The notes: generated from the sequence alone by a model not told the origin. Shown: positions 1 to 9,157, counted from the stretch's first letter. The stretch: DNA of 46,330 nucleotides from CAYUNT01 sp964446285 (GCA_964446285.1 CAYUNT010000008.1:1-46330), one strand, 5' to 3'. Numbers and translations: made by a program.

Positions 1-121
1 CCATTCACCAACACCCCTCCAGGGGGGACACCATGTACCTGTGTATTACCTGAAATTCTGTGCTTTGTGCTTGAGCGCGGAATGCAGGTTGCCCGTAATA
101 TCTGCGCTCTTGCGAGGACGC

Positions 122-143
122 TTCGCATGTTACTATATGCGAA
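122..143. promoter_or_regulatory. Inverted repeat upstream of iorA
   Basis: TTCGCAT at 122-128 and ATGCGAA at 137-143 are perfect 7-base arms around an 8-base spacer. The repeat lies about 50 bases before the iorA start and could be an operator or a leader hairpin. No clear -10/-35 pair was found near it. The first 170 bases of the window hold no gene I can support. Confidence 0.35.
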
Positions 144-194
144 TCGCGCTCCGTCGCGGGACAAATTTACATGTTTCGACGCAAAGTTGCCGAT

Positions 195-2060
195 ATGGAA
201 AAAGCATTATTAATGGGGAACGAGGCATTCGCGCGCGGCGCTTATGAAGCGGGCGTCGCTGTCGGGGCCGGATACCCCGGAACTCCCAGCACGGAAATCC
301 TCGAAAATCTGGCCAAATACAAAGGGATTTATTGTGAATGGGCGCCGAATGAAAAGGTGGCGCTTGAGGTGGCCATTGGCGCGTCTATCGCGGGCGCGCG
401 CTCGATTGTCACGATGAAACACGTTGGCCTGAACGTGGCCGCGGACCCGCTGATGACCGTAACTTACACAGGAATTCAAGGCGGTCTGGTCATCGTCGTG
501 GCGGACGACCCGGGGATGCACTCCTCGCAAAACGAGCAGGATACGCGCCATTATGGGCGATTTGCCAAGATTCCAGTCCTCGCTCCGTCCGACTCGCAGG
601 AAGCAAAGGATTTCGTCCGCCTCGCCTGCGAAATCTCCGAACGCTTCGACACGCCCGTCATCTTGCGCAGTTCAACGCGCATTTCGCACACAAAGACCGT
701 AGTGTCGCTTGCCGAGCCTGTGAAACCGCCCGTCGAAGTGCATTTTGAAAAGAATCCGCGCAAGTATATCCCCGTTCCCGCCCATGCGCGAGCGCTTCAC
801 CGGCAGGTGGAAGAGCGCATGCTCCGTCTGAAGGAATACGCCGAGGAGGCCGCGGAGCTGAACGTCGAGTTCCCCGGAAGCGGCAAGGCCAAAAAGGCCG
901 AGATCGGCATCATCACAGCGGGCGCGGAATATCAATATGTCCGCGAGTTTTTCCCTGAGGCGAGCATACTCAAGCTCGGCATGTCGTGGCCCTTGCCCGT
1001 AAAACGCATCCAGGCGTTCGCCAGCCGCGTAAAGCGCCTTCTGGCAGTCGAGGAGCTCGACCCGATTTTCGAAACCGAGCTCAAGGCCTGCGGAATCGCC
1101 ATCGAAGGCAAAGAGCATTTGCCCATCACAGGTGAATTCTCGCCAGAAACAATTCGCGACTTGCGCATCCGGATTCTCGGCAGCGCCGCCAAGTCCGCAA
1201 AATCCACTAAAGCACTCGCTTCCCCCGCCGCTGGCCCGTCCGCTGTTCCGGAGTCGCCCGCCGCGCGCGCGCCCATCGAGGGCCTGCCCATTCGCGCGCC
1301 GGTTCTTTGCCCCGGATGCCCCCACCGCGGCGTGTTTTACGCGCTCAGCCGCCTCGATGTCGTCGTCACTGGCGATATTGGCTGTTACAGCCTCGGTTTT
1401 GCGCCGCCGTTCAACCGCATGGACACGATCATCTGCATGGGCGCGGCGGTCGGCGTCATGCACGGCATGGAAAAAGCCGGACTCGATAAACCGTTGGTCG
1501 GCGTCATTGGCGACTCGACATTTTTGCACTCCGGCATCACCGGCCTGATGGATGTGGTCTATAACAAAGGATGCGGCACGCTGCTGATTCTCGACAACCG
1601 CACAACCGCCATGACCGGCCACCAGGAGCACCCCGCAACAGGCCGGACGCTGCTTGGCGAAAAGACTTATGCGGTATCCTTCGAGGAAATCGCAAAGGCC
1701 TGCGGTGTGAAGCGCGTTTTCACCGTCGATCCCTACGAGCTCGAGGCCACCTACGAGATTATCAAGCGCGAGATCGCCGTCGCCGAGCCATCGGTTATCA
1801 TTGCGGCGCGCGAATGCGTCTTGATTCCGCACGAAAAATACGGGCGCGAAATCCAGGTGAATGAAGAAGCCTGCAAGGGCTGCGGCAAATGCGTCAAACT
1901 CGGCTGCCCGGCCATGGAAACCTATTTGGAAAGTGGAAAAAAGAAGGTCCGGATCAACAAGGTCCTTTGCGCCGAATGCGGCATGTGCGTTCAGACATGC
2001 CCCTTTGAAATGATCGCGGCTAACGAGCGTCCGGACGCGGAAGGCGAGGTGTTTTCGTGA
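195..2060 (+). CDS. iorA: Indolepyruvate:ferredoxin oxidoreductase, alpha subunit
   Basis: This is the large, TPP- and iron-sulfur-binding subunit of IOR. The enzyme oxidatively decarboxylates aryl-pyruvates from transamination of aromatic amino acids to aryl-acetyl-CoA, reducing ferredoxin in the cytoplasm. The 621-residue product has the usual family length. It opens with the typical MEKALLMGNEA start and has the pyrimidine-binding half (GYPGTPSTEI, then the VALEVAIGASIAG stretch). The TPP half carries CPGCPHRG, GDIGCYSLG and GDSTFLHSG. The C-terminus has two ferredoxin-like cysteine clusters, CKGCGKCVKLGCP and CAECGMCVQTCP, for two 4Fe-4S centres. An in-frame ATG at 171 would add eight residues; I prefer 195 because homologues start there, although neither start has a strong ribosome-binding site. 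The stop overlaps the GTG start of iorB, so the subunits are probably translationally coupled. Confidence 0.95.
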   Translation: MEKALLMGNEAFARGAYEAGVAVGAGYPGTPSTEILENLAKYKGIYCEWAPNEKVALEVAIGASIAGARSIVTMKHVGLNVAADPLMTVTYTGIQGGLVIVVADDPGMHSSQNEQDTRHYGRFAKIPVLAPSDSQEAKDFVRLACEISERFDTPVILRSSTRISHTKTVVSLAEPVKPPVEVHFEKNPRKYIPVPAHARALHRQVEERMLRLKEYAEEAAELNVEFPGSGKAKKAEIGIITAGAEYQYVREFFPEASILKLGMSWPLPVKRIQAFASRVKRLLAVEELDPIFETELKACGIAIEGKEHLPITGEFSPETIRDLRIRILGSAAKSAKSTKALASPAAGPSAVPESPAARAPIEGLPIRAPVLCPGCPHRGVFYALSRLDVVVTGDIGCYSLGFAPPFNRMDTIICMGAAVGVMHGMEKAGLDKPLVGVIGDSTFLHSGITGLMDVVYNKGCGTLLILDNRTTAMTGHQEHPATGRTLLGEKTYAVSFEEIAKACGVKRVFTVDPYELEATYEIIKREIAVAEPSVIIAARECVLIPHEKYGREIQVNEEACKGCGKCVKLGCPAMETYLESGKKKVRINKVLCAECGMCVQTCPFEMIAANERPDAEGEVFS

Positions 2061-2641
2061 GCGATGTAACCAATATCCTGCTCTGCGGAGTGGGAGGACA
2101 GGGAATTTTGCTGGCGAGCCGTATGATTTCGACGGTCGCTCTGCGTTGCGGCCTCGACGTGAAAAGCGCAGACGTCCACGGCATGGCGCAGCGCGGCGGC
2201 AGTGTGACGAGCCAGCTTCGCATGGGCGCCAAGGTGTATTCGCCAGTCATTCCCACCGGCGAAGCGGACTGCCTTGTGGCGCTGGAAAAACTTGAGGCAT
2301 TGCGATGCGCGCATCTCGTCCGCCCAAAGGCGCGCGCTTTTATTGGCAACGCGGTCTTGCAGCCGGTCAGCGTTTCCATCGGCCTTGGCGTATATCCGCC
2401 TGATATCGATGCGCGACTGCGCGAGGTTTATCACGAGCCTGTTCTGATCGACGCGCTAGCCGCCGCGAATGAACTCGGAAATCCGCGTGTCAGCAACGTA
2501 GTTTTGCTCGGGGCGCTCTCCACAAGCCTGCCTTTTGACTTGGCTGCGTGGGAAGCCTGCATACGCGAGCTCATCAAACCTTCGCTGGTTGACGTAAATC
2601 TTCAGGCATTTCATCGCGGAAGGGGATTTTTGAAGTCATGA
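2057..2641 (+). CDS. iorB: Indolepyruvate:ferredoxin oxidoreductase, beta subunit
   Basis: This 194-residue protein is the small catalytic subunit of IOR, the pyruvate/ketoisovalerate oxidoreductase gamma-type domain. It starts with the glycine-rich CGVGGQGILLASRM stretch (about residues 10-23) and carries HGMAQRGGSVTSQLRMG (about 45-61), both typical of IorB. Translation begins at a GTG that overlaps the iorA TGA by three bases; a purine-rich GGAAGGCGAGG sits just upstream. Its own stop overlaps the ATG of the paaK-like gene in an ATGA junction. Three overlapping genes with matched chemistry make a clear operon. Confidence 0.93.
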   Translation: MSDVTNILLCGVGGQGILLASRMISTVALRCGLDVKSADVHGMAQRGGSVTSQLRMGAKVYSPVIPTGEADCLVALEKLEALRCAHLVRPKARAFIGNAVLQPVSVSIGLGVYPPDIDARLREVYHEPVLIDALAAANELGNPRVSNVVLLGALSTSLPFDLAAWEACIRELIKPSLVDVNLQAFHRGRGFLKS

Positions 2642-3933
2642 CAGAGCCATCTGAATTCTTTTTTGACCGCGATTGGGAAACCGCCTCGCAGGACCGCCTT
2701 CGCGATGTGCAAAACACCCGGCTTCGCGAAATCTGCCGCCATGTTTATGCGAAAAACGACTTGTATCGCGCGCGATTTGACGAAAAAGGCATCCACCCCG
2801 AAGACGTGCGCGGACTGAACGATCTGCGCAGATTGCCTTTTATCACCAAAGAGGATTTCCGCCGGACTTATCCGCTCGGGTTGTGCTGCGCGCCGCGCGA
2901 AGAACTCCGCGAGATGCACATGTCCTCCGGTTCCACAGGCACGCCCGTCGTCATGCCCTACACGCAGGACGACCTCGATCAATGGGGCCATTGCATGGCG
3001 CGATGCATGATGATGTCGGGCCTTCGCCCGGGCGACACAATCCAAATCACGCCATCGTTTGGGCTTTTCAATGGCGGCTTTGGTTTTTATCACGGCGCGC
3101 GCAAGGCGGGCCTGTTCATCATCCCCACAGGCGCAGGCAACACACCCCGCCAGATTCAACTCATGCGCGATTTCAAAGTGCGCGGGTTGATGGCTGTCGT
3201 TTCCTACGGACTTCGCATCGCGGAGGAATTGGAGGCATCGGGCGGGCGGCTCGACGATCTGAAGATTGGCATGTTCGGCGCGGAAACCTTCAGCGACGCC
3301 ATGGCGAAAAAACTCAAGCAATACTTGGGAATTGAGCCTTTCGACATTTATGGAATGACGGAGACTGGCGGCGTTGGCACCACAGGCATGGATTGCCCCG
3401 CGCATCAGGGCATTCATGTCTGGGAAGATCATTACATCCTCGAAGTGATCGATCCCTGGACCCTGGAACCTGTCGAGGATGGACAAGAAGGCGAGTTGGT
3501 GTTCACGGCGCTCACTCGGCGGGCGTTGCCAGTGATTCGGCTTCGGACGAGCGACATCAGCCGTGTCGTCTCGCGCGAGCGCTGCGCCTGCGGGCGGACG
3601 CATGTGCGCATCGGGCGCATCACGGGCCGCATCGACGACATGCTCATCGTAAAGGGCGTCAATTTCTGGCCGCGCCAGGTCGAACAGGTCTTGATGAGCA
3701 TTCCCGGCGTAAAGAGCAATTACCAGATCATCATTGAGGATCGCGACGGCGTAAAAGACGTGCGCATCAACGTAGAAGCCGAAGAAGGCGTCACGGGCTT
3801 TATCGTCGAGAAAAGACTCAAAGAAGCGCTCGGCTTCAGCCCCAAAGGCGACGTCTTCAAACCCGGCGCCCTCCCCCGCCAGGAGGGCAAAGCCCAGCGC
3901 GTGTTCCACAAAAAAATCGCTAACGGGCAATAG
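2638..3933 (+). CDS. paaK: Phenylacetate--CoA ligase
   Basis: This is an adenylate-forming ligase that converts phenylacetate or a related aryl-acetate, ATP and CoA to the CoA thioester, or runs in reverse to make ATP. At 431 residues it is a normal PaaK. The P-loop SSGSTGTP is at about 96-103, the A5 motif YGMTETGGVG at about 238, and the C-terminal lid has GRIDDMLIVKGVNFWPRQVE from about 331. The gene overlaps iorB by four bases (ATGA). Next to IOR, which makes aryl-acetyl-CoA, it may salvage energy by the ADP/AMP route or activate aryl-acetates; which direction dominates is inference. Phenylacetyl-CoA ring-degradation genes (paaABCDE) are absent from the window, which argues for fermentation of aromatic amino acids rather than aerobic phenylacetate breakdown. 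Confidence 0.93.
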   Translation: MTEPSEFFFDRDWETASQDRLRDVQNTRLREICRHVYAKNDLYRARFDEKGIHPEDVRGLNDLRRLPFITKEDFRRTYPLGLCCAPREELREMHMSSGSTGTPVVMPYTQDDLDQWGHCMARCMMMSGLRPGDTIQITPSFGLFNGGFGFYHGARKAGLFIIPTGAGNTPRQIQLMRDFKVRGLMAVVSYGLRIAEELEASGGRLDDLKIGMFGAETFSDAMAKKLKQYLGIEPFDIYGMTETGGVGTTGMDCPAHQGIHVWEDHYILEVIDPWTLEPVEDGQEGELVFTALTRRALPVIRLRTSDISRVVSRERCACGRTHVRIGRITGRIDDMLIVKGVNFWPRQVEQVLMSIPGVKSNYQIIIEDRDGVKDVRINVEAEEGVTGFIVEKRLKEALGFSPKGDVFKPGALPRQEGKAQRVFHKKIANGQ

Positions 3934-4036
3934 ATTCCTATCAGGGTGCTTGTTGCCTATTTGCGGTTTCCCTGTGGCGCCCCTTAAATTGAAAGAGCAA
4001 CCGCCCGCCCTGCAAAATCAGCATTTCAAAGAAAAT

Positions 4037-4081
4037 CGCCCGCCGCGGTCATGTTTGTTTTCGCGCAAACCGCAGCGGGCG
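4037..4081 (-). terminator. Strong hairpin between convergent paaK and pfp
   Basis: CGCCCGCCGCGGT at 4037-4049 and ACCGCAGCGGGCG at 4069-4081 pair at 12 of 13 positions. On the minus strand the hairpin is followed by ATTTTCTTT, so it looks like the rho-independent terminator of the phosphofructokinase gene and may also stop paaK transcripts. Confidence 0.65.
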
Positions 4082-4109
4082 AATGAGAGTGAATTCAGAG
4101 GAATGAGGC

Positions 4110-4134
4110 ATCAGACACTTGGAATATGTCTGAT
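4110..4134. terminator. Second perfect hairpin downstream of pfp
   Basis: ATCAGACA (4110-4117) and TGTCTGAT (4127-4134) are perfect 8-base arms around a 9-base loop, about 40 bases past the phosphofructokinase stop. No T-run follows on either strand. It may help processing or termination together with the hairpin at 4037-4081. Confidence 0.4.
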
Positions 4135-4174
4135 TCAGCGGACTGACAGCGCCTTGCGGCGCCGTGGCGCTTTA

Positions 4175-5536
4175 TTACTTCTTCGGCACGGCGTTGGCGG
4201 CTAGAATGCCCTTGGGAGGCAGTTCGCCCACCAGCGGCCGCAGCCACTCGATGAACTCCGGAGTGACGTCGTTGCCCGAATCGGCAAGGAATTTCGCATC
4301 CGGGAATCCAGGACAGGGGTCGTCCATGCGGCGGTATTGGCGCTGGCCTTTGGGCAGGTTGACGCCCGACACATCTTCGAGCGGCGCAAGGAACAGATCG
4401 CCAAAATACTTGTCCAGCGTGGACGGAAGACGGCGGAAGCACACGGAGCCGTCGATGTCGCCGCGCATGGCGTAACGCACCGCCGCGACGCCCGCCTCGT
4501 AGGCTTCCTGCGAGTCGATGGGCGAAACGAGTCCCGCCATGCAGCGCTGCGCATAGCCGAGCGTGTCGGCGCGCACGCGGAATTTCTTGGGTTTGCCAGT
4601 CGTTGCGTCTTTGTGCTTCTGGCCGAGGTATTGCTTCACGGTGTCGGCGAGGAAATCCGCCAGCGCGCCCGTGCCCGAAAGCTGAATGTGTCCGAAGGCA
4701 TCCGGTTCGGCGCCGACCTTGAGTTTGTCGGCGAGGTTCGGCATTCCGATCGCCACAAGTTCCTCGCGGATCGTTGCGCTTTCGAGATAGGTTTTGCCAT
4801 CGGTGTGGGCCATGCCTTCGCTTACGGCCACTAGCGCGCGTCCGTATTTCTGATACACGGCCTCCACATCCTCGCAGAACTTCTTCACGGTCACGGGACG
4901 CTCGGGGACGTAAATGAGGTGGGGTCCGTCGCCCGGCACGCGGCGCGCCAGCGCCGAAGCCGCGGTGAGCCAGCCTGCGTTGCGGCCCATGCAGACGTCG
5001 ATTTTAATGCCCGGCAGCGAACGATTGTCGCAATCGTTGCCGAGGAAACACTGCGCCACATAATGCGCCGCCGAGGCGTATCCGGGGCAATGGTCCGTGA
5101 CGAGCAGGTCGTTATCGACCGTCTTCGGAACGTGGAAAATGCGCAGTTCATAATCGTTCTTGCGGGCGATCTGGTTGATGATCCCCGCGGCGAGCGCCGA
5201 GTCATTGCCGCCGATGTAGAAGAAATACCGCACTTCGTATTTCTTGAAAATCTCGAAGATTTTCTTGCAGTCTTCCTCTTTGGGTTTGAAACGGCACGAT
5301 CCGAGCGCGGCGCCGGGCGTGCGGGCCATATCGGCCAGCGTGGCGGCGGATTCTTTGCGCAGGTCGATGAAACGCTCTTTCAGAATGCCTTCCACGCCGT
5401 TCTGCGCGCCGTAAATTCCTTCGATTTCCGGATATTTCAGGGCTTCTTGAATCACCCCGTAAAGCGATTGATTGATCACAGCCGTGGGGCCGCCGGACTG
5501 CCCTACGACCAGGGTTCCCTTGGGTGCGTTTGCCAT
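4175..5536 (-). CDS. pfp: Pyrophosphate-dependent 6-phosphofructokinase
   Basis: This cytoplasmic glycolytic enzyme phosphorylates fructose 6-phosphate, here probably with pyrophosphate instead of ATP, reversibly. It has 453 residues, longer than the roughly 320 of bacterial ATP-dependent PfkA and in line with PPi-type enzymes. The donor-site loop reads GGND at 109-112, where ATP enzymes have GGDG; the Asp in the last position is the known PPi determinant. The catalytic loop is PKTVDND (137-143) with the Lys typical of PPi enzymes, and MGRNAGWL binds sugar phosphate. AGGAG lies a few bases before the ATG. The gene is a single unit, divergent from galE across 536 bases and convergent with paaK. 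PPi specificity is inferred from these residues. Confidence 0.92.
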   Translation of the reverse strand: MANAPKGTLVVGQSGGPTAVINQSLYGVIQEALKYPEIEGIYGAQNGVEGILKERFIDLRKESAATLADMARTPGAALGSCRFKPKEEDCKKIFEIFKKYEVRYFFYIGGNDSALAAGIINQIARKNDYELRIFHVPKTVDNDLLVTDHCPGYASAAHYVAQCFLGNDCDNRSLPGIKIDVCMGRNAGWLTAASALARRVPGDGPHLIYVPERPVTVKKFCEDVEAVYQKYGRALVAVSEGMAHTDGKTYLESATIREELVAIGMPNLADKLKVGAEPDAFGHIQLSGTGALADFLADTVKQYLGQKHKDATTGKPKKFRVRADTLGYAQRCMAGLVSPIDSQEAYEAGVAAVRYAMRGDIDGSVCFRRLPSTLDKYFGDLFLAPLEDVSGVNLPKGQRQYRRMDDPCPGFPDAKFLADSGNDVTPEFIEWLRPLVGELPPKGILAANAVPKK

Positions 5537-5717
5537 GAGTTCGTCTCCTTATTTCTGGCGCGCGATGGATATGGATTTGTGATGCGCCGGAAGCCCAAAG
5601 TCGCACGGCAGCGAAAAATCGCCCGTGTCTTCAGGCGGCCCGCATCTTTGAGAAGCGGCGCGGGGCAGTCAAGGGCTTTGGGGGAAGTGGATATTCGGAT
5701 CACCGCCCCTCTGCCTA

Positions 5718-5740
5718 TGCGTCTTTGTGGCTTTGTATGA
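5718..5740 (+). repeat. Dispersed repeat, TGCG-CTT-GTGG type, copy 1
   Basis: This 23-base segment matches the minus strand of 9162-9185 at 20 positions with one gap (shared pattern TGCG, C/T, CTT, C/T, GTGG, then TTTGTATGA). It resembles one arm of the larger palindromes at 17799-17864 and 27194-27250 and probably is a half copy of that family. Confidence 0.45.
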
Positions 5741-5955
5741 GAATTCCACCGCGCGCGCTTCTGATTGGCATATACGCCTCCAATTGGCGAACGCGACGTC
5801 GTTGCCATTCACAGTCCTTGACTTTGGCGGCGCGGATTGCCATCGAAACGCATCGCGCGGGGGACCATGTGCAAACACACAGACAGAGTCCTCATGGCGC
5901 GATGTCACGATCTCGTCCTTGCGCGCCCGCATTCTTCTTTATGCCGCGCGTAAAG

Positions 5956-5980
5956 TGGGATCGCGAGGCTCCGCACTCGC
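5956..5980 (+). repeat. Dispersed 25-base repeat, copy 1
   Basis: The segment starting TGGGATCGCGAGGCTC and ending GCACTCGC is identical at 24 of 25 bases to 44780-44804, almost 39 kb away. Both copies lie in intergenic DNA upstream of plus-strand genes. The function is unknown. Confidence 0.6.
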
Positions 5981-6072
5981 GTCCTTTCTTGTCTTGTTAC
6001 GCGCTCGCACTCACGCTCGCGCTCGCGCCTGCGCACGAAATCACTCCCGCATAATGGAAGGAGCCATCCGAT

Positions 6073-7083
6073 ATGGCCATACTCATCGCCGGAGGAGCCG
6101 GTTATATTGGCAGTGTGGTTGCCGCCCATTTGCAGGAACGAGGCCGCGAGGTTGTCGTTCTGGACAACCTTTCCAAAGGCCACACGGAAGCCATTCCGTT
6201 TGGCGTGCAACTCGCGCGCGGCGATCTGGGCGATGGCGCGCTTGTCTCGCGCCTGTGCCGCGAACATGGCATCCACACCGTGATGCATTTCGCCGCCTTC
6301 GCCGAGGTGGGAGAATCGGTCTCCGCCCCCGCCCGCTACTTCGATAACAACGCCGTTCGCGCTAAATGCCTCTTCGACGCCGCCCTGGGCGCGGGCGTCA
6401 AAAGGTTCGTTTTCTCCTCCACGGCGGCCGTCTATGGCGAACCGCAGGAAATCCCAATCCCCGAAACGCATCCCAAGGCGCCCACTAATCCGTATGGATG
6501 GTCCAAACTCTTCGCAGAAGAGGTTTTGCGGGCCTACGGGCGCGCTTATGGCGTCCGCTCCATCATTTTCCGCTACTTCAACGCCGCCGGAGCCACTCCC
6601 ACTCTCGGCGAAGATCACCACCCTGAATCGCACCTCATTCCGCTTGTGTTCCAAGCCGCGCTGGGCAAGTTGCCCGCCATTCGGATTTTTGGAACCGACT
6701 GGCCCACGCCCGACGGCACATGCATCCGCGATTATATTCACGTTAGCGATTTAGCGCGTGCGCATTCGCTCGCCGTCGATGCGCTCTATGGGGATCATCC
6801 CGGCGGGACGTTCAATCTGGGCAACGGCGAGGGCTATTCGGTCAAACAGGTGATCGAAACAGCCCGCGCCATCACCGGACGCGAAATTCTCGCGGAAGAA
6901 GCCCCGCGCCGCCCGGGCGATCCTGCGCGGCTTGTCGCTTCGAGCGAACTGGCGCGCAAGGAGCTCGGCTGGAAGCCGGAAATTCCACGCCTGGAAGACA
7001 TTATTGAATCCGCCTGGCGCTGGACCCAGTCGCATCCCGACGGCTACGAATCCTCAAATTCCGCCCCGCCGTCGTCGTGCTGA
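6073..7083 (+). CDS. galE: UDP-glucose 4-epimerase
   Basis: This is a cytoplasmic extended short-chain dehydrogenase that interconverts UDP-glucose and UDP-galactose through NAD-bound 4-keto intermediates, feeding surface polysaccharide synthesis. The 336 residues match the family. The NAD motif GGAGYIGS is at about 7-14, the catalytic Ser/Tyr/Lys are in SSTAAVYGE and YGWSK, and the substrate-binding GTCIRDYIHVSDLA follows near residue 215. GGAAGGAG sits nine bases before the ATG. The gene stands alone between a divergent pfp and a convergent FAD oxidoreductase. A related UDP-sugar specificity (for example N-acetylated sugars) cannot be excluded from sequence alone. Confidence 0.93.
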   Translation: MAILIAGGAGYIGSVVAAHLQERGREVVVLDNLSKGHTEAIPFGVQLARGDLGDGALVSRLCREHGIHTVMHFAAFAEVGESVSAPARYFDNNAVRAKCLFDAALGAGVKRFVFSSTAAVYGEPQEIPIPETHPKAPTNPYGWSKLFAEEVLRAYGRAYGVRSIIFRYFNAAGATPTLGEDHHPESHLIPLVFQAALGKLPAIRIFGTDWPTPDGTCIRDYIHVSDLARAHSLAVDALYGDHPGGTFNLGNGEGYSVKQVIETARAITGREILAEEAPRRPGDPARLVASSELARKELGWKPEIPRLEDIIESAWRWTQSHPDGYESSNSAPPSSC

Positions 7084-7120
7084 TTCCATAGGTCCCCAAA
7101 GGATTGTTCAGGCCCGGCCC

Positions 7121-8989
7121 CTATTGCGGCGGCGCCAGTTCGAACGGCAAGCGGTGGAACGGATCGAGCGCGGCGTCGATTAGTCGAGCTAGATCACGCA
7201 CCCGGGCAGGCTGTTCCCCCTTTGCGGAAATTTTCGAGATTTTCGCCGATTTCGATGCTTTGGTCTTGGACGATTCCTGTGCTTTTTCCTGTTTCCGCGC
7301 CAGAGCATTGACAATCCCAGCCAGTTCATCGTGCGAAATCGGTCCTTTTCCTTCGAGTTTAGGCAGTTGCGCGCGCGCCTCTGCGAACATCTCCCTCTCC
7401 CCCAGCGCGCGCCGCAACGCCTCCGCGGCCTCTGAACGGCTGATCTCGCGATCGGGATGAATCAGGATTCTATTGTCGTTCCAGCCGTTCGGGATCGGTT
7501 CGCCCTCGATGACGCCCGCCAGCGCCACGCGTTGAATCGGCTGAAAATCCAGATCGTCCGGCGCGAGATCGCGGAACGGCATGCACAGGCATTTCGCGTC
7601 GAGGAGCGCCTGCTGCAGGGCGCGCAGATCAATCGCGCGCGGTTCAATTCCGCGCAAAGCGCACTGCGCCGCCGCCGCGCCGGCCGCCTGGCCGATTAGC
7701 ATGACGCACGGTTGAAGCCGCGTGCATCCATTCACCAAATGCGTCACCGACAGGCTGTGTTCCGCCACGAGCAGGCCGTCCGCTTCGCGCGGAACCAGGC
7801 TCCCATACGGCACGGTGAACGCCGGGATTGGCGTGAATTTTTCCTCGATGGGACGTGGATTTTTCTTGTGATGATGGTCGAGCGGATAATCCCCCACCGC
7901 CACTCCGGTTTTGTAAAGCGAGCGCGCTGCGGGACTATACGGATTGATTATATCCTGCAAACGGAATGTGATCAGCCCGGCCATGCGGCGGCTCTCGCGA
8001 TTGTAGGGGATGATGCCGAGGTGGTCGGGTGTCGGGAATTCATCCTCCGCCAGACCCAGATGACGATAGCCACCCACGGTCTGCAGATAATAGACAAATC
8101 CAAGCGTGACCGCGCGCGCGGGCTTGAGCGCCTCGATCCGTTCCTCGTGCGACATTTCAATCGGGTTCACATAATAATCGTTCCCCGCCTTGGGCCAGTT
8201 GATCATGAACTTGCCGTTGGGCAGACGTCCATAGGCGAGCATTTTGTCCCAGTCTTTCGTTGTGCCGCCGCCTTCGGAATCCTGCACAGGCGCAATGCAT
8301 CCATCATAGTTGCGCGGATCGTATCCCGGCGGCTCGGGGATGGTTTTGTCTGCGCCCGGGCCGAAATCCTTCAGGATCGCCACCACCGTAAGGTCCTGAA
8401 TCATATCGTTCGCCTCGGGCGATGCGCCCGGTTCGCCTGTCTCCGATGCGGCATCGTGCCCAATCCGGTAAGGAACGCCCGCCATCGCCATCACATCGCC
8501 ATATTCCGTGGCGTCGATTGTCACGCGGGCATGGACAAGGATGCGCTCACCCGCCTCATTTTGCAGGTCCACGGCCGCCACGCGCCGCTCGTCGAGAACA
8601 ACGCCCACTGGCCAGAATCCCTTGATGACGCGAAGATTTTTTTCGGCCGCGGCGCGTTCATGGAAAAACCGGTTGCCAACATGCGGCTCGAATTGCGTTT
8701 CGCTCACCCATCCCGTGCGCAGGGCGTCCACGCCGCCATAATGCGCGCGCAAATATGCCCGCAATTCCTCCCACAAACCCGAGGGAAGACAATGATTGCC
8801 GTCGGTGGCGCTTACGCCCGCGGCCGTAAGCATTCCGCCGAGCCAGCTGTGCTCTTCCGTCAGGAGGGTCTTCGCCCCAAGCCGCGCCGCTTGAATGGCC
8901 GCGCAGACGCCGCTCGTGCCTCCACCGACGACAAGAACCTGCGTTTCGATGCATGTGGCGTGAGACTGTGGTGATTTGGGCGACGGCAT
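7121..8989 (-). CDS. FAD-dependent oxidoreductase (FAD_oxidored family)
   Basis: This 622-residue flavoprotein belongs to the FAD-dependent oxidoreductase family seen around sugar catabolism clusters. The dinucleotide-binding motif VVGGGTSGVCAA begins near residue 19, followed by LLTEEHSWLGGMLTAAGV. Near the end of the Rossmann fold is ADGLLVAEHSLSVTHLVNG and a closing GQAAGAAAA, which is the second FAD-contact stretch. The last 100 or so residues are charged and not recognisable, and end in a Lys-rich patch. I chose the ATG at 8989 because the flavin motif starts soon after it and GGAGTG lies upstream; a longer frame to 9106 has no family-like sequence. The substrate is unknown. The protein shows no clear signal peptide. 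It is the last gene of the long minus-strand series and is convergent with galE. Confidence 0.85.
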   Translation of the reverse strand: MPSPKSPQSHATCIETQVLVVGGGTSGVCAAIQAARLGAKTLLTEEHSWLGGMLTAAGVSATDGNHCLPSGLWEELRAYLRAHYGGVDALRTGWVSETQFEPHVGNRFFHERAAAEKNLRVIKGFWPVGVVLDERRVAAVDLQNEAGERILVHARVTIDATEYGDVMAMAGVPYRIGHDAASETGEPGASPEANDMIQDLTVVAILKDFGPGADKTIPEPPGYDPRNYDGCIAPVQDSEGGGTTKDWDKMLAYGRLPNGKFMINWPKAGNDYYVNPIEMSHEERIEALKPARAVTLGFVYYLQTVGGYRHLGLAEDEFPTPDHLGIIPYNRESRRMAGLITFRLQDIINPYSPAARSLYKTGVAVGDYPLDHHHKKNPRPIEEKFTPIPAFTVPYGSLVPREADGLLVAEHSLSVTHLVNGCTRLQPCVMLIGQAAGAAAAQCALRGIEPRAIDLRALQQALLDAKCLCMPFRDLAPDDLDFQPIQRVALAGVIEGEPIPNGWNDNRILIHPDREISRSEAAEALRRALGEREMFAEARAQLPKLEGKGPISHDELAGIVNALARKQEKAQESSKTKASKSAKISKISAKGEQPARVRDLARLIDAALDPFHRLPFELAPPQ

Positions 8990-9157
8990 AAAGCATTTCA
9001 CTCCGCAAAAACGTTTAACCTCGCACCCAAATCGCTTGCACGTCCGCGCGGCGAGTTTCAAGGGATATTCTTGTGTTTTTAGCGCGAAACACTCTGCTAA
9101 TGGCAATCAAGGACCGCTATGTTGCTCAAGGCTCGATGCTCGCCGGCGGCCTCGGCA

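Larger units (their letters stand above)
5537..6072. other. 536-base gap between divergent pfp and galE
   Basis: I see no supportable gene here. The stretch should hold the promoters of both neighbours, but no convincing -10/-35 pair stands out. It carries two dispersed-repeat copies: one at 5718-5740 resembling the end of the FG-GAP gene, and one at 5956-5980 that recurs upstream of the GspA-like gene. A short ATTGG/CCAAT inverted repeat lies near 5765-5785. The last 30 bases contain GGAAGGAG, the galE ribosome-binding site. Confidence 0.6.

Noticed and set aside
10..25. CCCCTCC-AGGGG hairpin at the window start as an upstream gene terminator
   Set aside because: The loop would be only two bases and no T-run follows, so it is not a convincing terminator.
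672..1832. Long minus-strand open frame of 386 codons opposite iorA
   Set aside because: It is antisense to a fully conserved gene, reads as low-similarity Ala/Arg/Asp-rich sequence and follows from high GC content.
2611..3930. Minus-strand open frame of 439 codons opposite paaK
   Set aside because: The plus-strand frame has all PaaK motifs; this frame has no recognisable domain.
7712..8974. Plus-strand frame of 420 codons opposite the FAD oxidoreductase
   Set aside because: The minus-strand gene has clear FAD motifs, while the plus frame shows none.
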